DNA of 64,000 nucleotides from Nocardiopsis terrae (GCF_014651695.1 NZ_BMXJ01000013.1:1-64000), one strand, 5' to 3'. Shown: positions 24,612-33,820, numbered from the stretch's first letter. Numbers and translations: made by a program. Notes: generated from the letters alone by a model not told the origin.

Positions 24612-25444
24612 CGTGGAAGTGTAGTGGTGGCGGTGGGAAGCGCCGCACGCCGACGGAGGGGGACGATCCGGCCGCGGCGCCGGGCGATCCGCATGAACAC
24701 CACAGTGGCGATGACGCAGAACACCACCGAGTACATGCTGCCCTCGGGACCGAACCCGCCGCCGGTGATCAGGACGTGGCCGGACATGGTGGCGTCCAGC
24801 AGCCCCGGGGGTGTGCCGCTGCCTGAGACCTCGGTGCCGAAGAGGGCCGATCCGGCGATGTTCCAGCCGAAGTGCAGACCGATGGGCAGCCACAGGCTGC
24901 GGGTGGCGACGTATGCGGCGGTGAGCATGCCGCCGGCCTCGATGGCGATGGCGACGGCGCCCCACAGGGTGGCGTGCGGGTTGGCCATGTGCACGAGGCC
25001 GAAGGCCAGGCCGGTCAGCCCGAGGGAGACCCAGGTTCCGGTGTGCTCCTCGATGACGCGGAACAGCACACCGCGCCACAACAGCTCCTCGGACACCGCG
25101 ACGGCGCCCATGAAGCCGACCAGGCCCAGGGCGCTCATCGGGGAGCCCAGGCCGTGGACCTGGTAACCGCCGAGGAAGATGATGTTGATGATGACCAGGG
25201 CGAACAGACCGACCCCCAGGAGAGCGCCCCAACCGGTGGCGGCGGTGGCGCCCGTCCAGGCCAGCTCGGTCACTTCGCGCCTCTCGGTGCGGCGCACCAC
25301 CCACCGGTAGACGAACACCGAGGCCACGGCGGCCAGGAGGCCCAGGGCCAGGGAGAGCCAGGGGTTGTCCTGGACCGCGAAGAGTGCCTGTCCGCCGAGG
25401 AAGGCGGCCGCGGCGACGGCCAGGAGTTGCCAGAGAAGTCTCAC
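24608..25444 (-). CDS. CPBP-family intramembrane metalloprotease
   Basis: A 278-residue membrane protein of the CPBP (Abi/CAAX-protease) family with about eight helices. Motif 1, EELLWRGVLFR, motif 2, GLVHMANPHA, and motif 3, LHFGWNIAG, provide the glutamate, arginine and histidines of the membrane-embedded metal site. GTG 25444 follows GAGGAA; ATG 25465 has no ribosome site. Being first in an operon with a sensor kinase having minimal outer loops, it may process a membrane substrate linked to the signal, which is inference. Confidence 0.88.
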   Translation of the reverse strand: MRLLWQLLAVAAAAFLGGQALFAVQDNPWLSLALGLLAAVASVFVYRWVVRRTERREVTELAWTGATAATGWGALLGVGLFALVIINIIFLGGYQVHGLGSPMSALGLVGFMGAVAVSEELLWRGVLFRVIEEHTGTWVSLGLTGLAFGLVHMANPHATLWGAVAIAIEAGGMLTAAYVATRSLWLPIGLHFGWNIAGSALFGTEVSGSGTPPGLLDATMSGHVLITGGGFGPEGSMYSVVFCVIATVVFMRIARRRGRIVPLRRRAALPTATTTLPR

Positions 25445-25883
25445 GGGGGTTCCTCTTCGGATCATCGGTGCGGCCGGGGCGCCGCGACGGATGAAACGCT
25501 ATTGACCGGGGCGGGGCTGCGTCGTCACCACGAGGTGGGAACTTGCGGGTAGCTCTCACGGGGGACACGGGCCGGGAGACGAACCGGCGCCGACCGCCCT
25601 GTGCCGCGCCGTGGCGGAGACGCCCGTCGGGTGCGGGGCCCTCCACGAGGCGGGGTCCTATCCGGAGCAGGCCGCGGAGGGACACGGACCGGCCCCGAGT
25701 CCGCCGCCGAGGACGTGACGCCCGGAGGCGAGCTGTTCACCGGCGCTAAGAAGCCCGGCGCCGAGGCCGTCCGACGGGTCACGGACAGGGCCGCCGCCTG
25801 ACCCCCGCTGGCTGCTCACCCCCATGGGAGGGGCCCGTCCGGAAGAACCCGGCCAAAGGGCCGAGGTGCTCACAAAAGCACGT

Positions 25884-25907
25884 CAAAGACTCGTTCCTGT
25901 ATTCCCC
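25884..25907 (+). repeat. 24-bp direct repeat, copy 2
   Basis: Exact second copy of 22674-22697, same orientation, 3,210 bases further on. It lies about 200 bases before betB and 440 bases upstream of the CPBP start. Confidence 0.75.
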
Positions 25908-26012
25908 AGGTGGGTGTGTCCTGCCGTCCCCGGGCCCGCCCGGAACGTAGGAGTGACGCAGCGGCCCTGGTGATGTGGGCCACGGGGAAGGCGCCCCAAG
26001 ATGCGTCATTTT

Positions 26013-26028
26013 CCCTGATCAGTCAGGG
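26013..26028. promoter_or_regulatory. Inverted repeat CCCTGA-TCAG-TCAGGG before betB
   Basis: Perfect six-base arms around TCAG, which contributes to an inner CTGATCAG palindrome, about 75 bases before the betB start. It is placed as an operator for choline or osmotic control. No BetI gene is in the window. Confidence 0.5.
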
Positions 26029-26104
26029 TTGTGGGAGCGTTGTGGCGTATGTGTCCTATGAGACGAGGCAGTTTGTGACTAGCGATCTTGGGCAAAAGGG
26101 ATCC

Positions 26105-27631
26105 GTGAATCAGCCCTACGTAACCCTGCCGTCCGTGCCGTACCTGTCCGAGCCGGGTTCGGCCGAGGCCACCAGCCTGTACATCGACGGCGAATGGCGA
26201 GCGGCGAGCAACGGTCGGGTCCGGGAGATCCTGGACCCCGCCGACGCCTCCGTTCTGACCATCGTGAGCGAGGGCGGCAAGGCCGACGCCGAAGCCGCCA
26301 TCGCCGCCGCACGACGTGCCTTCGACACCGGTGAGTGGCGCCGTACCGACGCCGGCGAGCGCGGTCAGATCCTCGGCCGGATCGCCGACCTGCTCCAGCG
26401 CGACCGCGAGGAGATCGCGGTCATGGAGTCGCTGGACACCGGCAAGACCATCGAGGAGGGCGGGATCGACGTCGACGACGTCACCAACGTCTTCCGCTAC
26501 TACGCCGGTCTGGCCGACAAGGAGGCGGGCCGACTCGTGTCCGCGCCCGAGGGCGTGCACAGCAAGGTGGTCTACGAACCCGTCGGGGTCTGCGGCATGA
26601 TCACGCCGTGGAACTACCCGCTGCTCCAGCTCGCCTGGAAGATGGCCCCGGCCATCGCCGCGGGCAACACCATGGTGATCAAGCCGAGCGAGGTCACCCC
26701 GGTGACCACCGCCAAACTGGTGGAGCTCTCCACCGAGGCGGGTATCCCCGCGGGCGTGGTCAACCTGGTCACGGGCAGCGGGCCCGACGCCGGCGCGCCG
26801 CTGTCCGAACACCCCGACGTCGACCTGGTCTCCTTCACCGGCGGACTGGTCACCGGTCGGCGGATCATGGCGGCCGCCTCCGAGACGGTCAAGAAGACCG
26901 CCCTGGAGCTGGGCGGCAAGAACCCGAACATCATCTTCCCCGACGTGGACCTGGACACGGCCGTGGACTACGCGCTCAACGCCGCGTTCTTCCACTCCGG
27001 CCAGGTGTGCTCGGCCGGTGCGCGGTTGATCGTGCACAACGACATCCACGACGCCTTCACCACCGAACTCGCCCGCCGGGCCGAGGCCATCCGTATCGGC
27101 CGCGGCCAGGACGAGGGTGTGCGCTGCGGCCCCCTGGTGTCGGCCGAGCACCGCGCCAAGGTCGAGAAGGCGGTGGCGCGCGGTGTCGAGGAGGGCGCCA
27201 GGACCATCGCGGGCGGCAAGCGCCCCGACGACGAGGCCCTGAAGGACGGCTACTTCTACCGCCCCACCGTGTTCGTGGACTGCGACCGGTCCATGGACAT
27301 CGTGCAGGCCGAGGTGTTCGGCCCGGTCGTGACCGTCGAGCGCTTCGAGACCGAGGAGCAGGCGATCGAGCTCGGCAACGACACCGACTACGGGCTCTCC
27401 GGCGGTGTCTGGACCAACGACACCGCACGCGGCGAGCGCGTGGCCGCGGCCCTGCGCCACGGCACCGTGTGGATCAACGACTACGGGCCCTACATCCCGG
27501 GCGCCGAGTGGGGCGGCTTCGGCCGCAGCGGAGTCGGCCGCGAACTCGGCCTGGCAGGTCTGGACGAGTACCGCGAGGCCAAGCACATCTACCGGAACCT
27601 GGCTCCGGAGCCGCAGCGCTGGTTCGGGTGA
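26105..27631 (+). CDS. betB: Betaine-aldehyde dehydrogenase
   Basis: A 508-residue NAD-dependent aldehyde dehydrogenase that oxidises betaine aldehyde to glycine betaine. Landmarks are ITPWNYP with the oxyanion Asn170, SFTGG (243-247), general-base Glu268 in ALELGGKNPN and nucleophile Cys302 in SGQVCSAGARL. The closing GVGRELGLAGLDEYREAKHIY is typical. GTG 26105 follows AAAGGGA; GTG 26075 is an alternative. It precedes the choline dehydrogenase gene by 202 bases, which contain a hairpin. Confidence 0.88.
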   Translation: MNQPYVTLPSVPYLSEPGSAEATSLYIDGEWRAASNGRVREILDPADASVLTIVSEGGKADAEAAIAAARRAFDTGEWRRTDAGERGQILGRIADLLQRDREEIAVMESLDTGKTIEEGGIDVDDVTNVFRYYAGLADKEAGRLVSAPEGVHSKVVYEPVGVCGMITPWNYPLLQLAWKMAPAIAAGNTMVIKPSEVTPVTTAKLVELSTEAGIPAGVVNLVTGSGPDAGAPLSEHPDVDLVSFTGGLVTGRRIMAAASETVKKTALELGGKNPNIIFPDVDLDTAVDYALNAAFFHSGQVCSAGARLIVHNDIHDAFTTELARRAEAIRIGRGQDEGVRCGPLVSAEHRAKVEKAVARGVEEGARTIAGGKRPDDEALKDGYFYRPTVFVDCDRSMDIVQAEVFGPVVTVERFETEEQAIELGNDTDYGLSGGVWTNDTARGERVAAALRHGTVWINDYGPYIPGAEWGGFGRSGVGRELGLAGLDEYREAKHIYRNLAPEPQRWFG

Positions 27632-27639
27632 CAGACCGG

Positions 27640-27672
27640 GCGGTCGCGGGCGGCGGGGCCGTCCGCGACCGC
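27640..27672 (+). terminator. Hairpin between betB and betA
   Basis: GCGGTCGCGG (27640-27649) pairs perfectly with 27663-27672 just after the betB stop. Partial termination or message-end protection here would uncouple betB from the downstream genes. Confidence 0.55.
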
Positions 27673-27833
27673 GGAGCCGCCCGGCGGTGCGGGTCCGTCC
27701 TCCGCGCCGCCGGGCGCTTTCCCCTGAAGGAACGCCCACAACCGAAGACATGACAAACGGATACACACAGAACACAAAGGTCGGTTTCCCCCCGACATCC
27801 CCCCGAGCAAAACAAAACGAGAGGATTCGGGCC

Positions 27834-29408
27834 GTGTCCATGAACGAAACCACCTACGACTACGTCATCGTTGGCGGAGGTACGGCGGGTTCGGTGATAG
27901 CCAATCGGCTCACCGAGGACCCCGACACCACGGTCTGCGTCATCGAGGGCGGTCCCGACGACCGGGACCTGGAGCACGTGCTCCGGCTCCGCGACTGGCT
28001 GAGCGTCCTCGACAGCGACCTGGACTACGGGTACACCACGACCGAGCAGCCCAACGGCAACTCGCACATCCTGCACTCGCGCGCCCGGGTGCTGGGCGGC
28101 TGCTCCTCGCACAACACGCTCATCAGCTTCCGGCCGTTCGCCGAGGACCTGGACGAATGGGTCGCGGCGGGCGCCGAGGGCTGGGACAACGCCACCGTGC
28201 AGTCCTACGCCGACCGGATCAAGTGCAACATCATCCCGGTCGCCGAGAAGGACCGCAACGAGATGGTCAAGGACTGGGTGTCCGCGGCCTCCGAGGCGGC
28301 GGGCGTCCCCGTCATCGAGGACTTCAACGCCCTGACCTCGCACGGCGGCGGCTTCGCCGACGGCGCCGGCTTCCTGTCCATCGCCTACGACCCCCACACC
28401 GGATACCGCTCCTCCGCCTCGGTGGCCTACCTGCACCCCGTCATGGACGTGCGGAAGAACCTCACCGTGATGCTGGAGACCTGGGTCGGCCGGATCCTGT
28501 TCGAGGGCGAGCGCGCCACCGGCGTCAGCGCCACGACCTCCGGCGGCGAGCGGGTCACGGTCAACGCCCGCCGGGAGGTCATCCTCGCCGCGGGCGCCGT
28601 CGACAGCCCCCGCCTGCTGATGCTGTCCGGTGTCGGCAACGCGGAGGAACTGGGTTCTGTCGGTATCGAGAGCCGCCACGACCTTCCGGGCGTCGGCGAG
28701 AACCTCCAGGACCACCCCGAGTCGATCATCATGTGGGAGACCAGCGAACGGGTCCCCGAGAACACCGTGATGAACTCCGACGCGGCCCTGTTCGTGCGGC
28801 GCGACGAGAGCGACCCGCGCCCAGACCTGATGTTCCACATCTACCAGATCCCCTTCGACGACAACACGAAGCGGCTGGGCTACGACTCCCCCGAGGACGG
28901 TTACGCGGTCTGCATGACCCCGAACATCCCCCGGTCCCGTGCGCGCGGCAAGCTCTACCTCACCAGCAGCGACCCCGCGGTCCAGCCGGCACTGGACTTC
29001 CGGTACTTCACCGACCCGGACGGCTACGACGAGAAGACCATCGTGGACGGGCTGAAGATCGCCCGCGAGGTCGCCGAGACCGAGCCGTTCAAGTCCTGGC
29101 TCAAGCGCGAGGTCGCCCCCGGCCCGAAGGTCCGAACGGACGAGGAACTGTCCGAGTACGGCCGCCGCGCCGCGCACACCGTCTACCACCCGGCGGGCAC
29201 CTGCAGGATGGGCGCCGCTGACGACGACACCGCCGTGGTCGACCCCCGACTGCGGGTGCGGGGCCTGAAGGGCCTGCGCGTGGCCGACGCCTCGGTCTTC
29301 CCGACCCTGCCCACGCCCAACCCCATGGTGATGGTCCTCGCCCTGGGCGAGCGTGCCGCGGACCTGATCCGTCAGGACCGCGCCGCCGACGAGGAGGAGA
29401 CCCGATGA
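27834..29408 (+). CDS. betA: GMC oxidoreductase, probable choline dehydrogenase
   Basis: A 524-residue flavoprotein of the glucose-methanol-choline family, expected to oxidise choline to betaine aldehyde. The FAD loop GGGTAGSVIANRL starts at residue 14; RVLGGCSSHNTLI and AAGAVDSPRLLMLSGVG are the two GMC signatures, and HTVYHPAGTCRMG carries the active-site His. GTG 27834 suits the GAGAGGA site better than ATG 27840. Its stop overlaps the ABC ATPase start (ATGA), tying betaine synthesis to uptake. Confidence 0.88.
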   Translation: MSMNETTYDYVIVGGGTAGSVIANRLTEDPDTTVCVIEGGPDDRDLEHVLRLRDWLSVLDSDLDYGYTTTEQPNGNSHILHSRARVLGGCSSHNTLISFRPFAEDLDEWVAAGAEGWDNATVQSYADRIKCNIIPVAEKDRNEMVKDWVSAASEAAGVPVIEDFNALTSHGGGFADGAGFLSIAYDPHTGYRSSASVAYLHPVMDVRKNLTVMLETWVGRILFEGERATGVSATTSGGERVTVNARREVILAAGAVDSPRLLMLSGVGNAEELGSVGIESRHDLPGVGENLQDHPESIIMWETSERVPENTVMNSDAALFVRRDESDPRPDLMFHIYQIPFDDNTKRLGYDSPEDGYAVCMTPNIPRSRARGKLYLTSSDPAVQPALDFRYFTDPDGYDEKTIVDGLKIAREVAETEPFKSWLKREVAPGPKVRTDEELSEYGRRAAHTVYHPAGTCRMGAADDDTAVVDPRLRVRGLKGLRVADASVFPTLPTPNPMVMVLALGERAADLIRQDRAADEEETR

Positions 29409-30559
29409 GCACCCAGGCCACCGAGGCGGCCCCGTCCGCGGGCCCCTCCGACGTGACCTTCTCCGTCCGCAACCTGTGGAAGATCTTCGGCAGGAACGCC
29501 GACAAGGTCGTCGGCACCGAACTGGAACGGGCCGACCGGGACCGCATCAAGGAGGAGACCGGCTGCACCGTGGCGGTGCGCGACGTCTCCTTCGACGTGC
29601 GTCCCGGGGAGATCTTCGTGGTCATGGGCCTTTCCGGCTCCGGCAAGTCCACACTGATCCGCTGCCTGACCCGCCTGATCGAGCCGACCGCGGGGTCGGT
29701 CCTACTCGACGGAGAGGACATCGAGGCAGCCAGCGACCAGAGGCTGCGCGAGCTCCGCAGGCACAAGATGGCCATGGTCTTCCAGCACTTCGGTCTGCTG
29801 CCCAACCGGAGGATCATCGACAACGTCGCCTACGGGCTGGAGGTCCGCGGGATGCCGCGGGCCGAACGCTACGCCCGGGCACGGGAGATGATCGACATGG
29901 TCGGCCTCTCCGGCAACGAGAACGCCCGCCCCGGCGAGCTGTCCGGCGGTATGCAGCAGCGCGTGGGCCTGGCCCGCGCCCTGGCCGTCGACCCGCAGGT
30001 ACTGCTGTTCGACGAACCGTTCAGCGCACTGGACCCGCTGATCCGCAGGGACATGCAGAACGAGGTCGCCCGGCTCCAGCGGGAACTGAACAAGACGGCG
30101 GTGTTCATCACCCACGACCTCCAGGAGGCGCTCAAACTGGGTGACCGCATCGCCATCATGCGCGACGGCGAACTCGTCCAGGTCGGCACCCCGGAGGAGG
30201 TGGTGGGGCGGCCCGCCAACGCCTACGTCGCCGACTTCACCTCCGACGTCGCCCGCACCACCGTGCTCACCGCGCGCTGGCTGGTCCGCGACGCCTACCC
30301 CGACGAGCGCACCGACGGCCCGGCCACCGAGCCGGGCACCGTCCTCGCCGAGGTCCTGCCGATGCTCGCCGCGAGCACCGCCCCGGTCCGGGTCGTGGAG
30401 GGCGACACCCTCCTCGGCTACGTCGGCCGTGACGACGTGCTGCGCGCCATCGCCCAGGACCAGCTGGAGGGAGCCGACCAGGTCGCCGCCATCGAGGAGG
30501 AGATCTCCGACGAGGCCACCGACCACGGCGGCCCGGCACCGACGGGGGGCAGAGGGTGA
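29405..30559 (+). CDS. proV: Glycine betaine ABC transporter ATP-binding protein (ProV/OpuA type)
   Basis: A 384-residue ATPase of a betaine/proline importer. Walker A GLSGSGKST is at 75-83, the signature LSGGMQ at 179-184 and Walker B LLFDEPFSALDP around 200. The long N-terminus before Walker A, containing KIFGRNADKVV, is typical of ProV. The last 100 residues form a CBS-like region (TVLAEVLPMLAASTAPVRVV, LLGYVGRDDVLRAI), which in OpuA senses ionic strength. ATG overlaps the betA stop; the permease follows after one base. Confidence 0.92.
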   Translation: MSTQATEAAPSAGPSDVTFSVRNLWKIFGRNADKVVGTELERADRDRIKEETGCTVAVRDVSFDVRPGEIFVVMGLSGSGKSTLIRCLTRLIEPTAGSVLLDGEDIEAASDQRLRELRRHKMAMVFQHFGLLPNRRIIDNVAYGLEVRGMPRAERYARAREMIDMVGLSGNENARPGELSGGMQQRVGLARALAVDPQVLLFDEPFSALDPLIRRDMQNEVARLQRELNKTAVFITHDLQEALKLGDRIAIMRDGELVQVGTPEEVVGRPANAYVADFTSDVARTTVLTARWLVRDAYPDERTDGPATEPGTVLAEVLPMLAASTAPVRVVEGDTLLGYVGRDDVLRAIAQDQLEGADQVAAIEEEISDEATDHGGPAPTGGRG

Positions 30560-30560
30560 C

Positions 30561-32519
30561 ATGGCCACAGTGACCGAACCCGCCGGTGCCACGAGCACCG
30601 GCACAGGGTCCCCCAAGGGTTCCGGAGGGCTGCTGCGCAACACGTGGGTCCAGGCCCTGGCCGTGGTCGCCGTGCTGGTCGCGGGCTACTGGCTGACCCG
30701 CTGGGCCGGCGGCCCGTCCTGGGCGGGAAGCTTCCCGACCGGGATCGGCGAGTCCTTCATGGCGTGGCTCGACGGCATCTACGCCTGGATCGTCGCGAAC
30801 CGCAACGACAGCCCGCTGTTCCTCTACTTCTTCAACTACGTCTCGGTGGGGCTGGGATCGGCCGTCGTGCTGATCAACCAGTTCCTGACCTTCCTCACCT
30901 GGGCCGGGGTGACCGTCCTGGGCGTGCTCGCCGCGTGGCGGATCGCCGGATGGCGGGTCGCCCTGGTGGTGCTCGCCACCTTCGCGGTGTTCGCCCTCAC
31001 CGGGCTGTGGAACGAGTCGATGACGACGCTGTCGCTCATCATCACCGCGGTCTTCATCGCCCTGCTGTTCGGCGTCCCGCTCGGTATCCTCGCCGGTCGC
31101 AGCGAAGGGTTCTACCGGGGCGTCCGCCCGGTGCTGGACTTCATGCAGATCATGCCGGCCTTCGCCTACCTGCTGCCGTTCGTGCTGCTGTTCGGCATCG
31201 GCAACCCGGCGGCGGCCGTGGTCACGGCGGTCTACGCGCTTCCTCCGGTCGTGCGGATCACCGCGCTGGGCATCCGCGAGGTCAACAAGGGCGCCGTCGA
31301 GGCGACGACCTCGCTCGGTTCGACGCCGTGGCAGATCCTCACCAAGGTCCAGCTGCCGATGGCCAAGCGCACCATCCTGCTGGGCGTCAACCAGACCATC
31401 ATGCTCGCGGTCTCCATGGTCGTGATCGCGTCGGTGATCGGCGCGGGCGGTCTGGGTGACGCGATCTTCCAGGCGCTGACCAAGATCAACGTCGGACAGG
31501 CCTTCCAGGCCGGCCTGGCGATCGTCATGCTGGCGATCGCGATGGACCGGGTCACCGGTGCGGTCGGCCACGGTGCGCACACCCCCGACATCCCCGAGAA
31601 GTACCGGATGCCGCTGCTGGGCGGCGGCCTGGCCCTGGTCATCCTGGTGGTGGCGCTCGCCCGGCTCGCGGACCTGGGCGGCTGGCCGCGTGACTGGTCG
31701 GTCGAGCTCGACAAGCCGGTCAACGCCCTCAACGACAGCGTCGAGGCGGCGATCGGCCCGGCCTCCGCCGCACTCGGGACGTGGACGCAGACCTGGGTGC
31801 TGGGGCCGCTGAACGGCCTGCTCACCGGTTCGCCCTGGTGGCTGGTGGTGCTGGCCGCCGCCGCGCTCGGCATGGTCTTCGCCGGGTGGCGGGCCGCACT
31901 GGTCTCCGGGATCTCCTTCCTCGCGATCGGTCTGCTGGGCGTGTGGGACAACGCCATGGACACCCTGTCCCAGGTGTTGGTGGCCACCGTGGTCACCATC
32001 GCGCTGGGCGTGCTCATCGGCGTGCTGATGTCGCGCAGCGACGTGTTCGCCGCGATCCTGCGGCCGGTCCTGGACTTCATGCAGACGCTGCCGCCGTTCG
32101 TCTACCTGATCCCGGCGGTGGCGCTGCTCGGCCTCGGCCCCGTCCCCGCACTGGCGGCCGCGGTCATCTTCGCCCTGCCGGCGGTGATCAGGCTGGTCAA
32201 CGACGGCATTCGCGGTGTCCCGAAGGGCACCCTGGAGGCCGCCCTGTCCCAGGGGTCCACCGGGTGGCAGCTGCTCACCAAGGTGGAGCTCCCGATGGCG
32301 CGCGGTTCCCTGCTGCTGGCGGTCAACCAGGGCATCATCCTGGTGCTGTCCATGGTCGTCATGGGCGCGCTGGTCGGCGCCGGTGCGCTGGGCAACGACG
32401 TCGTGCTCGGCCTGGCGCAGAACGAGCTGGGCCTGGGCCTGGCATCGGGTCTGGCCATCGTGTTCCTGGGCCTGTTCCTGGACCGTGTGACGCAGGGAAG
32501 GAGGGCACCCCGTGCCTAG
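30561..32519 (+). CDS. proW: Fused double permease of the glycine betaine ABC transporter
   Basis: A 652-residue permease made of two complete ProW-like halves. Each half has a BPD/MetI domain with its own EAA coupling loop: VNKGAVEATTSLGSTPW near residue 245 and VPKGTLEAALSQGSTGW near 557. The halves are similar but diverged, pointing to an internal duplication. One chain can thus provide both membrane domains that normally come from a ProW homodimer. It starts one base after the ATPase gene and overlaps proX by eight bases. Confidence 0.92.
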   Translation: MATVTEPAGATSTGTGSPKGSGGLLRNTWVQALAVVAVLVAGYWLTRWAGGPSWAGSFPTGIGESFMAWLDGIYAWIVANRNDSPLFLYFFNYVSVGLGSAVVLINQFLTFLTWAGVTVLGVLAAWRIAGWRVALVVLATFAVFALTGLWNESMTTLSLIITAVFIALLFGVPLGILAGRSEGFYRGVRPVLDFMQIMPAFAYLLPFVLLFGIGNPAAAVVTAVYALPPVVRITALGIREVNKGAVEATTSLGSTPWQILTKVQLPMAKRTILLGVNQTIMLAVSMVVIASVIGAGGLGDAIFQALTKINVGQAFQAGLAIVMLAIAMDRVTGAVGHGAHTPDIPEKYRMPLLGGGLALVILVVALARLADLGGWPRDWSVELDKPVNALNDSVEAAIGPASAALGTWTQTWVLGPLNGLLTGSPWWLVVLAAAALGMVFAGWRAALVSGISFLAIGLLGVWDNAMDTLSQVLVATVVTIALGVLIGVLMSRSDVFAAILRPVLDFMQTLPPFVYLIPAVALLGLGPVPALAAAVIFALPAVIRLVNDGIRGVPKGTLEAALSQGSTGWQLLTKVELPMARGSLLLAVNQGIILVLSMVVMGALVGAGALGNDVVLGLAQNELGLGLASGLAIVFLGLFLDRVTQGRRAPRA

Positions 32520-33492
32520 GCTGCTGAGAAGGCGAAACCTGACCCGGTTGTTCGCCGTGGGACTGGCCCTGGTGATGGTGAGCTCCTGCGCGGTGCGCAC
32601 CGACCAGATCGCCCGGGACCCCAACACCGTCCGGATGGCCGTCAACAACTGGGTGGGGTTCGAGGCCAGCGCCGAGGTGCTGGCGTACATCCTGCGCGAG
32701 GAGATGGACTACGAGGTCCAGTTGGTCCGGGTGGACGAACAGCCCTCCTGGCAGGCCCTGGACCAGGGTGTGCTGGACGTGATCCCGGAGAACTGGGGCC
32801 ACGAGGACCTGTTCGAGCTGTACGGGCCCGAGGGCAACGGCACCGTCGTGGACGGCGGCCCCAACGGCAACGAGGGCGTGATCGGCTGGTACGTCCCCGC
32901 CTACCTGGCGGAGGAGCATCCGGAGATCACCACCCTGGAGGGGTTGAAGGAGAACACCGACCTGTTCCGGACGGCCCAGACCGGGGACAGCGGTGAGTTC
33001 CTCGCCGGTGCGCCCGGGTTCGTCAGCCAGGACCAGGGGATGATCAACGCCTTCGACCTGGACCTGGAGATCGTCTACGCGGGCTCGGAGGCCTCGCAGA
33101 TCACCGAGGTGCGGCGGCGTTACGCCGAGGAGGAGCCGGTGCTCTTCTACTTCTACGACCCGCAGTGGTTCCAGGAGGAGGTCGACCTGGTCAAGGTCGA
33201 CTTCCCCGACTACTACGAGGGCTGTGACGCCGACCCGGAGTACGTGGACTGCGACTACCCGGTCTATGAGCTGAACAAGATCTTCCGGGCCGGGTTCGTG
33301 GAGAACGACGACCACGCCTACCGTTTCCTCGACAACTGGCAGTGGACCAACTCCGACCAGAACGCCGTCGCGCAGATGATCGCCGACGAGCAGATGCCCC
33401 CCTCGGAGGCGGCCGAGATCTGGGTGAACGAGAACCGCGACGTCTGGGAGGAGTGGCTCCCGGAGGGCTACGAGGACCGCCAGAAGGGGTGA
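32512..33492 (+). CDS. proX: Glycine betaine-binding lipoprotein (ProX/OpuAC type)
   Basis: A 326-residue substrate-binding protein. The lipoprotein signal ends at LVMVSSCAV, making the Cys the lipid anchor. RMAVNNWVGFEASAEVLAYIL and ENWGHEDLFELYG fit betaine-binding proteins, whose aromatic residues cage the quaternary amine. GTG 32512 overlaps the permease stop by eight bases. With the ATPase and double permease it completes an importer co-transcribed with choline oxidation. Confidence 0.92.
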   Translation: MPRLLRRRNLTRLFAVGLALVMVSSCAVRTDQIARDPNTVRMAVNNWVGFEASAEVLAYILREEMDYEVQLVRVDEQPSWQALDQGVLDVIPENWGHEDLFELYGPEGNGTVVDGGPNGNEGVIGWYVPAYLAEEHPEITTLEGLKENTDLFRTAQTGDSGEFLAGAPGFVSQDQGMINAFDLDLEIVYAGSEASQITEVRRRYAEEEPVLFYFYDPQWFQEEVDLVKVDFPDYYEGCDADPEYVDCDYPVYELNKIFRAGFVENDDHAYRFLDNWQWTNSDQNAVAQMIADEQMPPSEAAEIWVNENRDVWEEWLPEGYEDRQKG

Positions 33493-33820
33493 TGCTCCTC
33501 CGGGACTGATCCCGTAGGAGACAGGACCGTCCCGGGTCCGTCGGGGGCGGGGGCCGCAGGGCTCCCGCCCCTGCTTTCGTGGGGCGGCCGGGGCGAGGAC
33601 CCTTCGGGTGTCCCACCCGCCCCCACAGGGCGGAGCTCCGCGCACCCGGCGGGGCACGGTGGACCCCGGGCCGGGGGCAGGAACCGGCCCGGGGCTGATC
33701 GACCATCCAGATCCAGACGGATGATCACCGTGCGTCACTCTAGACCTGTTCGGTGCCGCGCACCCGGGCTTTGTGATGATCGGGGGCCGGGGCGCGGTCC
33801 GGGCCGTGCCCGGTGCGCTC
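33493..33820. terminator. Gap after proX with terminator hairpin at 33544-33571
   Basis: GGGGCGGG (33544-33551) pairs with CCCGCCCC (33564-33571) about 50 bases after the proX stop. The rest of this 328-base gap, between proX and the convergent small membrane gene, shows no gene or repeat. Confidence 0.6.

Larger units (their letters stand above)
25445..26104. other. 660-base region without a confident gene
   Basis: The region holds promoters for the CPBP operon and betB, the second 24-bp repeat (25884-25907) and an inverted repeat (26013-26028). Between 25590 and 25800 two frames are open on the plus strand, ending with VTPGGELFTGAKKPGAEA and with an EQAAEGHGPAPSP stretch. Neither has a ribosome site or a recognisable family, and they look like decayed coding sequence. 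Confidence 0.5.

Noticed and set aside
26006-27853. 615-codon minus-strand open frame opposite betB
   Set aside because: Low-complexity shadow of betB; Val/Gly/His/Asp-rich without domains.
20393-32519. Identical eight-base overlap GTGCCTAG at 20393-20400 and 32512-32519
   Set aside because: Both are stop-start overlaps, but an eight-base match is easily coincidental and has no evident function.
30267-32690. 807-codon minus-strand open frame opposite proW
   Set aside because: Composition is almost only Asp/Gln/Arg/His/Gly; a shadow of the permease.
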